DNA of 64,000 nt, from assembly GCF_024586455.1 (NCBI RefSeq), contig NC_065921.1, positions 8,215,401 to 8,279,400 of the forward strand. The letters run 5' to 3'. Made by a program: the position numbers and the translations under genes. The notes beneath the pieces are model-generated. The model did no database searches and had not been told where the DNA came from. It worked only from the letters and a program-made list of their open reading frames with translations. This document shows, piece by piece, positions 46,645 through 59,019 of the stretch. This DNA comes from Bactrocera neohumeralis (Eukaryota > Arthropoda > Insecta > Diptera > Tephritidae). Each line of letters starts with the position of its first letter. The stretch's first letter is position 1.

Positions 46645-48005
46645 ACATGCATGCATACATGTCGCTTGGGTACAACATTTTCTCAAAAAAATTAAGCATT
46701 TATGCTATTTCATTGAGCTAGAAATTGAAAAATGACTTTTGCCATATTTGTCAGGCACTTAACTAGCACAATGGAAAATGATTGCATGCCCAACTCTGAA
46801 TAAATATATATTTATGTATATACATATAACTACCTGCCTGCTTGCAACATTTTCAATTTCGACAGGGACATAATTTTTCATTACACTGACAGAGCACTTG
46901 CATGCGCACAGCCACATACGCACACACACTCATAATTCTCCATACTCGTACATTCAACCACGTGTGCGCTTTTTGTTAGAAATTTCCTATTTTTAATTTT
47001 GCTAAAATTCTTCGCGCCACCAGCCATCTACCAGCACTTATCTATGTATGCCTCACACACACACACACACACACGCACACGCGATTGCAGTACAGTTGCG
47101 AAAACACAATAGACACAATCAATCAAAGTGGCTTTGGCATTATTTGGAGGGTTTGTGCAATGACAAGCCGCCAGCTAGCACTTGCTCGCAACCCTCCTGA
47201 GGCGCGTACCCATTCACTCAACTCCCCCGGGGGCGCGGGCACTGCACAAAGGCACTGTGGCGCTGCGTCGCTTCGCGGTTCGTTGCACAACAACTAAAGG
47301 CGAATAATGAGTGTTACAATGAGCACTTTGTTTGCTTGATTTCATACACACACACACCCCCACACAGACATGGACATAAAAGTGGAAAAGTGCATTGCAT
47401 ATTATTCGCGTTTTAAGTATTTAGTATCCTGTTTTTTCGCGCAATATTTCATACTTAACAGTTATTTTGTGTACTTTTGTGCAACACATTTCCTTTGAAT
47501 CGGCGCAGCTTAAAGAATCAATTTTTTAAATAAAGCAAAATGGAGTGCAAAGCATGCACAAATAAATGCACGGCAAATGGAAATAAAAAAGTGTTAGTCT
47601 GTGAGGGGCTTTGAAGTCTGAATTGGGTATGAAATTTATATTCGCTTGCATGCGAGTGTTCCAAACTTTTTTTTTCTGCGAAAGCTTTAAAAATAAAATA
47701 AGTTCTTAGTATTCGTGATTCGCCTTAAAATATATTATATTATTTTAATAACTCAAAGTGATACCACTTTTTACTTACGTTGCATTTCGCTTACCGTTTC
47801 GGACATTAAAAAGCTCCTTTAATGATAAAAGCTTAAATCGGATTGCCTCCCAAAAGAAACCAATTTGTTATGAAAGCCAATGTTCTCTTTTCCATTCTTA
47901 TTTAGGTGCACCAAATTATAATACCCTTGTGTCAGCTAGTTTAAGTTGCTAGGTCGTGTGGGAAATAAGTAGCTTACCGAACAAAGGTAGGAAATACTAC
48001 AAATG
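46645..48005. other. Non-coding stretch with CA repeat and GC-rich block
   Basis: (CA)n with about ten units at 47054-47075. A GC-rich block at 47155-47300 (contains CTCCCCCGGGGGCGCGGGCA) stands out in AT-rich surroundings; it is open for 70 codons but without a recognisable product. Possible regulatory element or untranslated exon. Confidence 0.4.
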
Positions 48006-48012
48006 AACCAAA

Positions 48013-48735
48013 TAAAGGGTGGTTCGAGGTTACCTACTTTTTTAAAGAAAAAATACAGAAGTTTCAAATTTAATGGGGAATGCTTATTATCATTCGAAAG
48101 CACTTTTTTTGGCATTTATTTTTTGAAGATTATCTTTTTCAAATGTTGGCAGCGGCTACTTTTCAGATGGTCCAATCGTTGAGTCCAATTTTCGTTGACT
48201 CGGTGGAGCATTTCGACTGGTAAGCGGCGTATGACACGCATGATGTTTTACTCCAAGACCCGAATCAAAGCGCGATTGTTCCATAGCCTACAAACCACAT
48301 CAAGCCTTTTGTTTTTTCCAAATGAAATGGCTGCCCTTGAATCTTTTCGATTGTTCTGTGCCCCAAATGCGACAATTTTGCTTGTTTACAAACCGATTGC
48401 GCCAGAAATTGGTCTCATCGCTTGACAAAATGTGGCTCGAAAACGAAGGTTCTACTTGTAAATTTTCAAGATTCCATAGCGCAAAGCGATGTCGCTTGGA
48501 AAGGTCGAGAGGCCTCAGTTCTTGCACAAGCTATATTTTGTGCGTTTTCAATTTAAAATCTTGAGGTAAAACGCTCAAAGTCGTTCCATACCTTAGTTCA
48601 AGTTCCTGTGAACAGCGTCGAATCGACTCTCCACGGTCTCGTGTGCACACTCAGCTAAGACTGACGTTTTCTTTACTGCGTGTTGGACGCGGTCTATTCG
48701 ATCGAATAATATTCAATAATGAATGCTGGGACTTA
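48013..48735 (-). mobile_element. Tc1/mariner-superfamily transposase relic with internal deletion
   Basis: On the minus strand: VQHAVKKTSVLAECAHETVE (start region), LCKN then LRPLDLSKRHRFALWNLENL, HILSSDETNFWRNRFVNKQN (first catalytic Asp in SDETNFW), CRIWGTEQSKRF, then a jump past the second and third acidic positions to RRLPVEMLHRVNENWTQRLD and HLKSSRCQHLKKIIFK at the C-terminus. Same superfamily type as the relic at 650-1530 but a different family. The outer end is GGTGGTTCGAGGTTACCTAC at 48013. Confidence 0.78.
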
Positions 48736-48739
48736 AGAT

Positions 48740-49425
48740 GGGTGATGGTGTGGCGAAAAAAAGCGCAATTCTTGGATCACCCGTTAGTGTGCTTTTAGCT
48801 GATAAACTTCATTTACTGAATCAAATATATAAAAGTCATCCGGTTATCGGTATCTCCACGCGCTATATTGAAATTTTAGTAATTCTACATTTAAAAAATA
48901 TCGCGGTTTGCATGGCTTTGGATGGGTTTTAAGAGAAAGATTCCATGGTTTGATATTGCCGCATGCTAGCCTGCCTCTCTTTGATTATGCTATAGTATTA
49001 TATTTGATTTATGTCAGCTGGTCGTTCGATTCGCCACCCTGGAAGTTCTTACGAATGATAGAAGCATGTGAAGCAATAGAGGCAAAGATTTAAAAGTGGA
49101 CTCAATCAAGGTATTTGCAGATGTCTTATTACTTAGCTAGGTTGAGTCTGGTATCTACATAAGTCAAGCAACATAATATTGAATAATTATTTGCCCAAAA
49201 GTAATGCTGTTATTTAAACTGTATGCCTTGCTCATTACTTGATATATCAGCTACATGGAAACGGTGGAATGTTACTGTATTTCAAAATGTGTAATGAGAA
49301 GAAATACTTGAAATACTTGACTTCTTGAAACTCCTGGCATTTGGAAAGATACTTGGCAGATCTGCTAATAGATGATATGAGTTGAGATATTTTTAAAGGG
49401 GCACACCTAATGTTAAATTAAGAAA
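48740..49425. other. Non-coding stretch
   Basis: No gene or recognised element; two short plus-strand open frames at 48723-49093 have no known motif. Confidence 0.35.
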
Positions 49426-49433
49426 CTTTGAGT

Positions 49434-49662
49434 TATACGAGGTGTGTTCAGAAAATAATTCTGGGTCAAAAGATAAAAGAAATTAATCAAAGAACTCGTT
49501 TGGGAATAAAAGATAGATGCAGATCCTTTAAAGAGCTAAAGGCTATCCCAAAAAACAAGTTTGAGCAATATTTCGGCTATTGGAAGAAGTTCAGGCATAA
49601 GTGGCTAATATCGAATGAGGGCAATTTTGAGGGCGACATCATTAATGTAGAGGAGTGAATAA
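49434..49662 (+). mobile_element. Deleted mariner (irritans-like): terminal repeat joined to C-terminus
   Basis: ACGAGGTGTGTTCAGAAAAT at 49438 looks like an irritans-type 5' terminal repeat. About 75 bp later the sequence reads CRSFKELKAIPKNKFEQYF, WKKFRHKWLISNEGNFEGDI and INVEE with the natural stop, the C-terminus of the transposase. Almost the whole gene is missing between. No matching 3' terminal repeat was found. Confidence 0.7.
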
Positions 49663-49669
49663 CTATTTT

Positions 49670-51195
49670 TTTTTAAACGAAAATTCTCATTATTTTTTCT
49701 CTCAGCAATTATTTTTTCCCTTGCCAGTAAATTGTCTTTTGTCAGAAATTGTATTTTCGAGCAATCACTCTCAATGTGCCTCTTAATTTGTTGTTATAAG
49801 TAGATCAATAGCGGATTTGCGAATGATCATACTTATTTTATCATTTCCGAATGCCTGTTTTTCTGTAGTAGATCTTCGTTGCTTTCGTATGTCCTCATAC
49901 AGGCTATGAGAAAGTCATCAGTTATTTCTTATAAGAGGTTAGTAGAATATCTATATTTTAGAGCACATCATGAACTTGAGTTGAACTACCATGTTCTGGA
50001 GATTAGTATGATGGGATGTATAAAAATTCGAGCTACTAGGTACACTGTCGCTTTTGAAAATTCCGCCAACATTAATACAAGCTTAAGGCTCTTGCAAAAG
50101 TCCAGCGCTGGCATAGCTAAATTTTACCTTTTTAGCATGAAAATTAATGTATTATTATGTGTGTTTGCGGACTCCTGAGTATTGTTGATTGCCCGCCTGT
50201 GTCATCTCAGTATTTTCATAGAAAGCACTTTACGAGTAATTTGGGCAAATACTTTAGACTCCACAGAAAAAAGCGGCGTATGAAAGTTTTTTTTCGAACA
50301 GCTTCAAAGTCGTAATTTCTGCTCCAAATGCGCACGAAATGTAGTCGCTACTTTAAAGACAAAAAAATGATCTCAGTTCTGAAGACAGGTTTACTGCACA
50401 GTAAAGTCATGAAATGCCATCGTCATAAGTGTTGTTGCTTGCAACTTTCAACCTCTTTTTCAACTTCGTTCTAAGTAGGCAGTGATTTTCTTGCTACTCT
50501 CTAATTTCTCACTCAATCGCTTCCACCTGAGCGGCCACTTCCAGTGGCAGTGTTTCAACTGATTTATTGTCTAAATTTTTTTAGCTTCTTCACCGTTGAA
50601 ACCGTTTTCTTAAGGCTGATTTTCTGCCTTTGTCTAGCTTTCTTTTTTATTTGTTGTTTGGCATCTTCCTTTGGGCTTTTCGCAACTGCTCAACCTGCTA
50701 AACTGCATATTTATGTGCGCCATTGTGGCTGTGTTAGTTTGTATATGTGTTACTTATTTGTGTGTGTGTGATGAAAGCTCACCTAGCCGGTGGGTTTTCC
50801 TCAGTTCGTTTGTCACGCCCATTCGCCTCTGCCCACCTCTGCTGCAACGCTTGTAATGTAGTTTGTGTAATGCAATTAATTCTTGTCGAAACTGTCATGT
50901 AGAACGATTTATTTATAATCAATGTGGCTTATCTTGCCCAGCCTAGACTTGTCAAGCTGACAGTGCATATTCCTAGTTGGCGCATGATTGCGATATTTAA
51001 TCAATTATGTACTTACGTATATAAATATGAACAAATAAGTCTATTCGCGGCTTATTCAGCGTCGGTAAGTACAGAGTACTTTTAGGAGGAGCGGTATTGG
51101 TAAATACATTTCATAAAGATATTAATATTTCTGTATGTATATTAATTTCTAATGATAAATATTTATAAAGTCAGTTGATATCAAAAGCAAATACT
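49670..51195. other. Non-coding stretch
   Basis: No gene recognised. The part 50420-50900 is T-rich and looks unique; overlapping short open frames (50544-50856) encode only hydrophobic low-complexity sequence. Confidence 0.4.
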
Positions 51196-51199
51196 CTGA

Positions 51200-51630
51200 T
51201 TTGGAATATAATGTAAAATATTACAAAATTATTGAAGAATCCCGAAATTTCGGGATTGGAAAATGTTAACTCTGAAGTTTAGGGATTATCTATTTGGAAT
51301 TAGATAACTTACGACATGAATAATATTACAAAATTATTAAATAATCCCGAAATTTCGGGATTGGAAAATTGTTAAACCTTGTGTTTCGGAATTAGCTATT
51401 GTTAATTATATAACTCACGACACATATAATTTTACAAAATTATTGAAGAATCCCGAAATTTCGGGACTGAAAAATTGTTAATCCTGAAGTTTCGGAATTA
51501 TTTATTTGGAATTGGATAACTTATGAGATGAATAATATTACAAAATTATTAAAAAATCCCGAAATTTCGGAATCCAAAATTTATAAATCCCCTAGTTTCG
51601 GGATAGACCTTACGTCATGGATAGATTATG
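51200..51630. repeat. Tandem array, about 105-bp units with palindromic core, four copies
   Basis: The core ATCCCGAAATTTCGGGAT is a perfect palindrome. CCCGAAATTT starts at 51241, 51346, 51452 and 51558 (spacings 105, 106, 106). Copies 1 and 2 have the intact 18-bp palindrome (20 bp with flanks); copies 3 and 4 have one or two changes in the right half. Each unit has a second half-site of the form GTTTCGGRAT about 30 bp downstream. The rest of the unit is AT-rich (TTACAAAATTATT, GGAATTRGATAACTTA). Confidence 0.92.
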
Positions 51631-51634
51631 TAGT

Positions 51635-53680
51635 ATGTATGTATGTATGTATTTTTCTTTTGTTGGGTCAGAAAAAATGTAATGAATTTATAAATAATGG
51701 TTTAATAGTATAAAGCCATAAAACTTAGCGTTTATTCAATAAATTATTTAAAGAAAAAGTAACAGTAAAATTCGTTTCTAGTTTTATTTTTGATATAATG
51801 CTGAAAATTATACCATTTTATAAAAAAAATTATAATTGTAAACGTTTCACTAAAAAATATCAAAAATTGCTTCAATCTGGCAACAACTATTTTCTGTTAA
51901 ATGACTCGCCCCGCAATGCGCCAAAACAAATTGCATCCACTAAACTGCTCTTTAGTTGCCAAGGGGGCTTACTAAATTGCCTGGAAAGCTAAAAAAATAT
52001 AATAAGAGCTAAAAACATAAAATAAAATAAAATAAAAAAGGAGAAGAAAAGGAAAATAACAAAAAAAAGTTAAGTTGCTTAACTTAAATGTCCACTTAAA
52101 TGGCCAACTCGCCGACGGTGGACGCGCATAAAAAACTACCCGCTAACAGGAAAAAATTTAAAGACAAATGAGGAACAATGAAAAAAGAGAATGGAGACAA
52201 AAACAAGAATGGCGAATAATTGTGGCAAAACGTGCTCAACGCGCAGCGCTTGGATTTTGTTTTCGTAGTTTTCTTTGCATTCTTCTCGCTCAGGCACTTC
52301 ACTATTATAAGCTTTTGCACTATGCTATTTGTGAATGCTGTTTGTTGTTGTTGTTGTGATGTAGAAAGGAACAGGTTAATTCTTTGTAAGAAGCAGCGCA
52401 GAAATACTCCAAAATAAATGGAAATTAAAATATTACGCTTTAGTGGCATTTTTCGGGCTGACCAATGAAGTTTGTTTAAAACACAGAATAAAGGAAATTC
52501 AAGTAAATTTTATGAAAGATTTATAAATTCCAGGAATCTTTAATAAATATTATTTTTAATTGTATTTAAACATTTTTTTTTTAATTTTGGAATTTATAAA
52601 TTCCAAAGATCTTTAATAATAATTTTCTTTAATTATATTTAAAAATTTTTCAAAGTCTAAAAATATTTATTGAAAATCACAATAAAACTAATTAAATTTA
52701 AAAAAAAAATTGTAAAATTTTATATAACAAAAAACAACAGCTGCCATTTTTGACCTGTAAAAGCATTTATATTTTTCCATAAATGCTCTGTAGACACACA
52801 ATAACAATTTGTGGCAATAAAAGCATTCCACCTTTGTTGCTGTTGGCCTTTAAGAACTTCCGCTCAATTTATTTTTTATCTCTTTTATTACTGTTCGTGA
52901 CATTATTTTGCATGTCTTTTGTAATGGTCGTGCCATAAAAATATGGAACCCTCCAAGTGTTGTTGTTAATTATGTAATGATAAAAGTTTATTCGTTACAA
53001 TAATAATAATAACAAAAGCAAAAAGCTGCGAAATGCCACCAAAAGTTTCCTTTAAGAGGGGCTACTTATAATTTTTGTAAAGAACAAGTTAACGCAAGAA
53101 AAAATGTTCCCATGAGAAAAATACTATATCCACGCGTGGACCAGCGCGAATAGAATACGTCAACCGCTTCTTAAGTTGTCGAAAAACAATTAAATTGCAA
53201 CCCATTCTTGACAGAGAGGATATAATGGAGGTTACAATTGTAGTGTGGGAGTTTTTCTGACGGAAGAAGAGAATGCTACACTTGATTTACAGTATTTTCA
53301 GAACATTTCTAAAAAATATATGATGATTAGTAAATCCTATTCAACCATTTTACCTTACACTTAGGGAACGATAGTAGTAGATAAATAGCAGACCATTTGC
53401 TCGGAAGTATTTCCTGCGTTGACAATTTCTTTTACATTTGCTTCGGCTTGAAAGAAATCCATCGTTACTTTCAGGTTTGTATTATTTAAAGACTCTTTTG
53501 TACCATAATGTAGAGATATTTGAGAAAATCTTGATTGCATTTCAGATGATTTTGATGGTGTTTGTCTCTTAGCGAAGTGTGATCTTGTTTGAGGTAAAAT
53601 TAATTACAGCATCGCAGAGTCCACTATTTTTTTTATTTTTCTCTACTCATATTACGGCAAGAAATATGTGTGTATGAGAA
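51635..53680. other. Non-coding, very AT-rich stretch
   Basis: No gene recognised. Short A-rich simple sequence at 51990-52075. A 73-bp duplication with TTATAAATTCC at 52521 and 52594 lies at 52518-52660. Open frames around 52096-52449 on both strands are low-complexity. Confidence 0.4.
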
Positions 53681-53689
53681 GAGTCGTGG

Positions 53690-54420
53690 TAAGCCTTTTC
53701 ACGGATAATTCGAAAATGAGAGGAATGTCAGGAGGAAAGTTTTCTGTAAGAAACTTTCGTTCAAGCATTGTTTTAGGCTACCGGATCACTGTACCACTTT
53801 TCAAGCAAAGGTCGCTGCCATTAAAGTAGAATTATTGCTCCGAAAAGCAGCTTCTTGCAGGGCGAGAGCATTCACTCCGTTAGCAGTGCAGCAGTACTAA
53901 CTTCAAGCACACTAACTGAACGCTCAAAGTTAGTTAAGGAGTGTATTGTCGGACTTGCCTGGGTGTTTGGTCGTAGCGGAATCACTGGAAACTGTAAAGC
54001 CGATTAGCTTGTGAGCTGTTCTCATGTGTTCTAGCTTGGACCTTCGGCAAGTGCTGATCAACAACCACAAGCTGTGCGACTATGAGATGATTCTGACCAA
54101 GGGTGTACCACAAGAGGTCCTCCGAACTGTTTCCTCTTAGCAAAGTTAACTATGTAGATGTTCTTACTTTTTAATCAGATTACTTTGGATTGGGAATGAG
54201 TTGGGTCTCCGATATTCTCTTCCATCCTTTAGCTTGGTTTCTGGACTTAGCATGAGCTTAGCAGGTGCTGGTCAATAGCTAGAGCCTGTGCGACTGCGAG
54301 ATGAACTACTTGCTCTCAGTAAGTTTCATAAGGCCGCAATCGTAAAAGGTTTTACTGGCCATTGCCTTATAAGTAAACATGGTCGGACGCTAACCGTCAA
54401 AGTTTGATTTGGAGAAAGTC
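53690..54420 (+). mobile_element. LINE fragment with RNase H remnants
   Basis: Fragments read FTDNSKMRGMSGGKFSV, SSIVLGYRITVPLFKQRSLP-type RNase H start, LTSSTLTERSKLVKECIVGL, then SGITGNCKAD (degraded GHxGxxGNExAD motif), and near 54300 LLALSKFHKAAIVKGFTGHC. A block with AGCTTGGACCTTCGGCAAGT is partly duplicated about 225 bp downstream. The frames shift many times. This is an old RNase H-bearing LINE 3' part. Confidence 0.55.
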
Positions 54421-54429
54421 AGATTTAAC

Positions 54430-57000
54430 AAATTTGTGTCAGGTTCAGAGCGCTATTCAGGCGCTTTCTATATTTTTTACATTTAAAACAACCTAACAAG
54501 CCTAAACCGGACGCTTGAATATCACATATGTACTTCACAATGATCTGACTGAGTTAAATTCTCCATAAACATACATATGTAAGATAGAAAAAAATCGAAG
54601 CTTTGAGACCTTCTTATTAGGGAAAGTCAGAGCTTTCATTAGGGTAAAAAAGAAGATCTCATTACTATGAAAAATGGTACTTTGGTGAACAGAATTAAGT
54701 TCAGTTTTAAGCAAGCTCTTCTTGAGCTAAAGTCCGCATAGAATTTAGACAAAAAGTACAGAGATTTCAGATACAACTCTGAGTCCTCTTAATCCAACTC
54801 TATTGCTTTCGTCGCCAACAAATACTTAAATATTTATTTATAACTTCGTTATGGTATTCTTCATTGTTTTTCAAATTCTTTTATGCAGTCAGTAACGAGC
54901 TTAAGAAAATTCACAGCTTATATTCAAGTATTCTAATCGTAATTACAATAACAATAGCGAGAGCGGAAAAGGGATTTTATGCTGATTAAGAGACTCCATT
55001 TATTTTCTAAGATGCACAAAGTGCGTGCTACTAAAAGGCAACCAACGCTAATCACTTACAATTAATCAAATAATTTTACTTACAATTATATAAGTAGTCT
55101 TGCGCTATAGCTGCCCCAAAGCAAATCATTAAAATCAACACTTTGATGAATTAATCAAGTTTAAAATTGTTAAATAGGCACGCAATTGGTGGGCACCCCA
55201 GGGAGTTGAGAGCAAACAACAACAAAAAATAAAAGAAAAACAGCAGGAGAGCTTGTTAAGATGTTAGATAAAAACGAATGATTATATTTCATACAATTGC
55301 TAGTATATACATATATGTATATATATCAGTATATATCTTTCCACTTGCTAGACGAATAGTCTATAAGAAGGCACTGTGATGCAGAAAATATTGGCTAAAA
55401 GGCTTCAGTTATATATACTTATGTAAGTATATACATATATATAAATATATCTTAAAATATAACTGTCATTTAAAAATATATCTATAAACATTATCGCTCG
55501 CTGCTTGCCAACCAGCATAACTTTCCTTTCATACACTCGTTCACGTTCGAATTTGAACTGCGCTCATTGGGATCAGCGCTTGGTCACTGTGGTTGTTGGC
55601 AGACTATTTGCTGGTTGGCTATTTAGTAAACTTGTTGAATGCGTTTGGTGGTTTTGCCATGAATTTATGCTGCGGCTTTTTGACTAATTAAACAGCTTTG
55701 TTGCTGCACAACGAACGTCACATGCGCCCGCACGCACGCCTTGCGCCTCTTTTGGTCGGTCGGTCGGTTGGTCGGTTAAAGCATTTCAAACAACAAATTG
55801 TTGTGGTAAATTCTATGGCTTTTTTGTTTATATTTATTTTCGTTCATTTACTTTTATTTATTACATGCATTTTGTATTTTATTTATATTTATCTCTCTCA
55901 TTTTTATTTCATTTATTTCGGTGTCCACCTTTTGAATGCCGCCCATAATTTATTTGCTTTGCCGAGTCATTTCGCAAGCGGCTTTGCCGACTGCTGCAAA
56001 AACTCTGCAAATAATAAATAAAACACAATTTGCCGTTACCAACTTACAGCTATTCAAATAACGTAGCTAGCAAACCAGAAAACCGAAAACAAAATGGAAA
56101 AAGGAAAAAGGAAAAACCAAACTGCGCATAACGCAAGCTTGCCACAAAGCTGCAGCCAAAGCCAAAGTAGCGGATTTGCATGCATTTAACAGCGGCCTCT
56201 CCAGCTCCCGCTTTCTCTCTGTCTCTCTCACATTGCTATTTATGCATTTTCTCTGTCCGCACTGCCGAAGTGCAAATTAAACAAAAACGGCAATGCCGAA
56301 AAGCAGCGTTTGTGGCGACACTAAACTAGAGTCGTGCCTGTGTTGCTGCTGCTGCTGCATATGTGTGTGTGTGTGTGTCATGTGGCGCCATTTTAACAAG
56401 TTTTCGCACACACGGACATTTATGGGATTGCGCTTTGCTATTATTGGCCACTTTTTCATTTATGCGCATTCTCGTAGTGCGTTTTTATGTTTCGTTGCAG
56501 TTTGAATTTAGCATTTTTTTGGTGTTTTTGTTTTTTTCTTTCATATCTGGTATATGGTACATGCCTGCAATTATGCCAGGCATTAAGCTAGCAAAAAATT
56601 GCCACTTGCCACCTAGGCTCAATCAACTTGCCACATGCCACATGCCGTGTCGCTATGTGACGCTTAATCGCTGATAACTGTAAATATGTATAATTTTTTG
56701 TGTATATGTCGCTAATGCACTGCAGTTAGTGAAAAGTTATATCGCTCGTACTACTTATACTCAGTATGTATGTGTGTGTTTAGTAAAAGTGTATTCATTT
56801 TATCTCGGCTAGATGTTTGACCGAGCGCTGTTTTTACTTGCGGCAAGGGCCTCGATTTTATTCGACAAATGATGTGTTCCGAACGTTTTAATCCGCCATC
56901 GAAATGTTTAGGTGTTTATGCCACAAATGAACTCCAGAGCTTGAAATAGCACGCCACATACGACCGCAATCTTAGCTCCACAGACAGTCTCATCAGTCAA
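54430..57000. other. Non-coding stretch with unique-looking block
   Basis: TA-rich simple sequence at 55300-55460. From 55490 to 56800 the sequence looks unique, with a pyrimidine-rich CTCCCGCTTTCTCTCTGTCT run (56205-56235; GAGA type on the minus strand) and (GT)n at 56364-56378. Plus-strand frames at 55505-56021 and 56293-56674 have no recognisable domains. No gene called. Confidence 0.4.
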
Positions 57001-57019
57001 AGTTTAAAAAAAAAAATAA

Positions 57020-57555
57020 TATGAAGAAAGCCTCACCGAAAGCCATAGTACTTTGGTAGATGGTGAACATATTCTAGCTGAGCGAATTGGCTAAAAGTGG
57101 TGACTTTGAACGAGGACATCCTGGGCGGCCAAAAAAGTTCGAAGTTGAGGAACTAGAAGCATAACTCTATAAAAATTGTTGTCAAACACAAAAAGAGTCA
57201 CTCAAGCAGTCATTTCGATACGTTTAAAGGTGGCTTGATATATTTAAAGGCGAAGAAATTAGGTGTTCTTTGAATGACAGTCAAGAAACTCTGAAATACG
57301 ATTTTGAATGTCAGAAATGTCGATTGAATACTACCAGCCCACCTACCTACTGAATAAAGTTCGTTTTCGCTAAGATTGTGACCGCTAATGAAATACGTAT
57401 CAGTTATGATAACCTCAAGCGTAAAAAACCTCTGTGAAATCTGGCCACCCAGTCAAATCCGCAAATCAACGGAAAACCCGCATATCCATGTCGCCAAGGT
57501 AATGCTCTGAGTTTGGTGGGATAAGAAAGGCGCGCTGAATTATGAGCTTCTAACA
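57020..57555 (+). mobile_element. mariner (mauritiana-like) relic, left part
   Basis: Reads KKASPKAIVLW, LAKSGDFERGHPGRPKKFEVEELEA, CCQTQKESL, a degraded second helix-turn-helix, FAKIVTANEIRISYDNLKRK in place of the GDEKW first-Asp motif, then, shifted, VMLxVWWDKKGALNYELL at 57500-57550. It stops exactly where a LINE is inserted (57556) and continues at 58287. Confidence 0.78.
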
Positions 57556-58286
57556 TAATCACTCCACATACGACTGCGATTATTGTCAAAATACAGAGCG
57601 GCAACAAAGTCCTCAAGTCGCTAGCCAGCAGCACTTGGGGAAAGGACAAAGAAACGTTGTTGTCAACTTACAAGGTAATCGGCCGGCCGGTACTTAACTA
57701 CGGCGCACAAATTGGGTCGCCTGAATGCAGTGAAACGCAGACCCTCCGGACTACGACATGATGCCTCTTGATATCTCCCATCATACACCTGCATACTGAG
57801 GTCGTATGCCCCACGTTAAGGAGCATAATGAACTCTCTTCCTGCTGAGGTGCTTTCGCAGACTTCGGAAGTAACTAACTTCCAACAAGCACTGACCGCCA
57901 TTCACAGTGGAGCGATTAACACCTTCACCGACTCCCTCTAAGTGAATACTGTCTCCAAGTACCACTACCCATTGCAGACGAAAAGCTCGAGTTGCCGCGA
58001 GAAACGAGAGTGACCCTTGAAGAGTTTCGTTCTGGAAACTGTAGCAGGTTAAACTCCTACTTATCCAGAATAGACCCTGATATATCAAATACATGTCCAG
58101 TGTGCAGTGAGTCCCGACATGACACTGGCGACCTCTTTGCATGCCCTGCTAAGCCTACTCATCTGACACCCTTCCCCCTTTAGTCTGACCCCGTTGAAAC
58201 AGCACGTTTCCTGTATAACGTCGACGACAACTCATCTAACACTTACCATCCTAACTGAGATTAGAGACCCGTTACAACAACATCTT
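57556..58286 (+). mobile_element. 5'-truncated Jockey-like LINE inserted into a mariner
   Basis: Reads PHTTAIIVKIQSRNKVLKSL, STWGKDKETLLSTYKVIGRP, VLNYGAQIGSPECSETQ, then LPRETRVTLEEFRSGNCSRL, NSYLSRIDPDISNTCPVC and LFACPAKPTHLTPFPL, the 3' part of a Jockey-clade reverse transcriptase ORF with its C-terminal zinc-knuckle. The 3' end is GTTACAACAACATCTT. It is flanked by GAGCTTCTAACA (57544-57555) and GAACTTCTAACA (58287-58298), a 12-bp target-site duplication with one change. Frameshifts and an internal deletion make it inactive. Confidence 0.88.
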
Positions 58287-58620
58287 GAACTTCTAACACC
58301 AGATGAAATCATTAATGGCGAATTCCACCGACAATGACTTGTGAAATTGAAGTAAGGCTGAAAAAACTCCCGAAATTTGCGACTAAAGACGATATTGACA
58401 ACGCTCGGCTTTGTGTTGCAAGATTGGACTATTTGGAAAACAGCCGCTGAAAATTTGTGTCTTACTCGCCTTATAGCCCCGACTTTGCCCTTTCTGAATT
58501 ACCTATTCTTATATTAAACTTTATGTTGCTCGATCATAGGAACTCGAAAAAGTCGTACTTGGTTCAACGATCACACATAAAATCAAAATTCTTTCAAGAC
58601 ACAAACAAACATTTGTCAGA
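58287..58620 (+). mobile_element. mariner (mauritiana-like) relic, right part
   Basis: Directly after the LINE the transposase resumes: ELLTPDEIINGEFHRQ, LVKLK, then DIDNARLCVARLDYLENSR (second catalytic Asp in DNAR) and YSPYSPDFALSELPIL (third Asp). It continues the reading of the left part at 57020-57555. The C-terminal 60 or so residues are not convincingly seen. Confidence 0.78.
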
Positions 58621-58624
58621 ATGT

Positions 58625-59005
58625 AGCTGAGCCTGGATGGAGTTGTCTTCAGTATCACTTGTGAACACAATGTATCGAAAATATTATTTGGAAAAGATCG
58701 TTTTGCAGAGACTTATTGAAGAATACAAGATATGTCTTAAGATATATTTGACAGCAGAGCAAATAGCTTGCTAACTGGACAAATGTTAAGGCAAGGAAGT
58801 AATTAATAATGGAAACAGAGATTTGCATTGTATTATGATGACACTAGGTAAGAGATGTGATAGCCTAAATGCATTGTATCAGGAGAAAGGGCCGGTTGGA
58901 GCTTTTGATTTTTAGATTTTATCTATTTGTTAGATATTTCATAGATCTTAACTTCAAATTAATTCCAATATAATTATTGACGCCTTTTTCTTGGGCAATT
59001 AGTGT
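58625..59005. other. Non-coding stretch
   Basis: Nothing recognised beyond a possible decayed end of the mariner on its left. Confidence 0.35.
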
Positions 59006-59019
59006 GGATTAGACTTCTG

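Noticed and set aside
47054..47075. (CA)n microsatellite and other CA/GT runs
   Set aside because: Ordinary simple repeats in fly intronic DNA; noted but not of interest alone.
49015..49040. CGTTCGATTCGC, resembling a tRNA B box
   Set aside because: No matching A box, acceptor stem or anticodon arm can be built around it.
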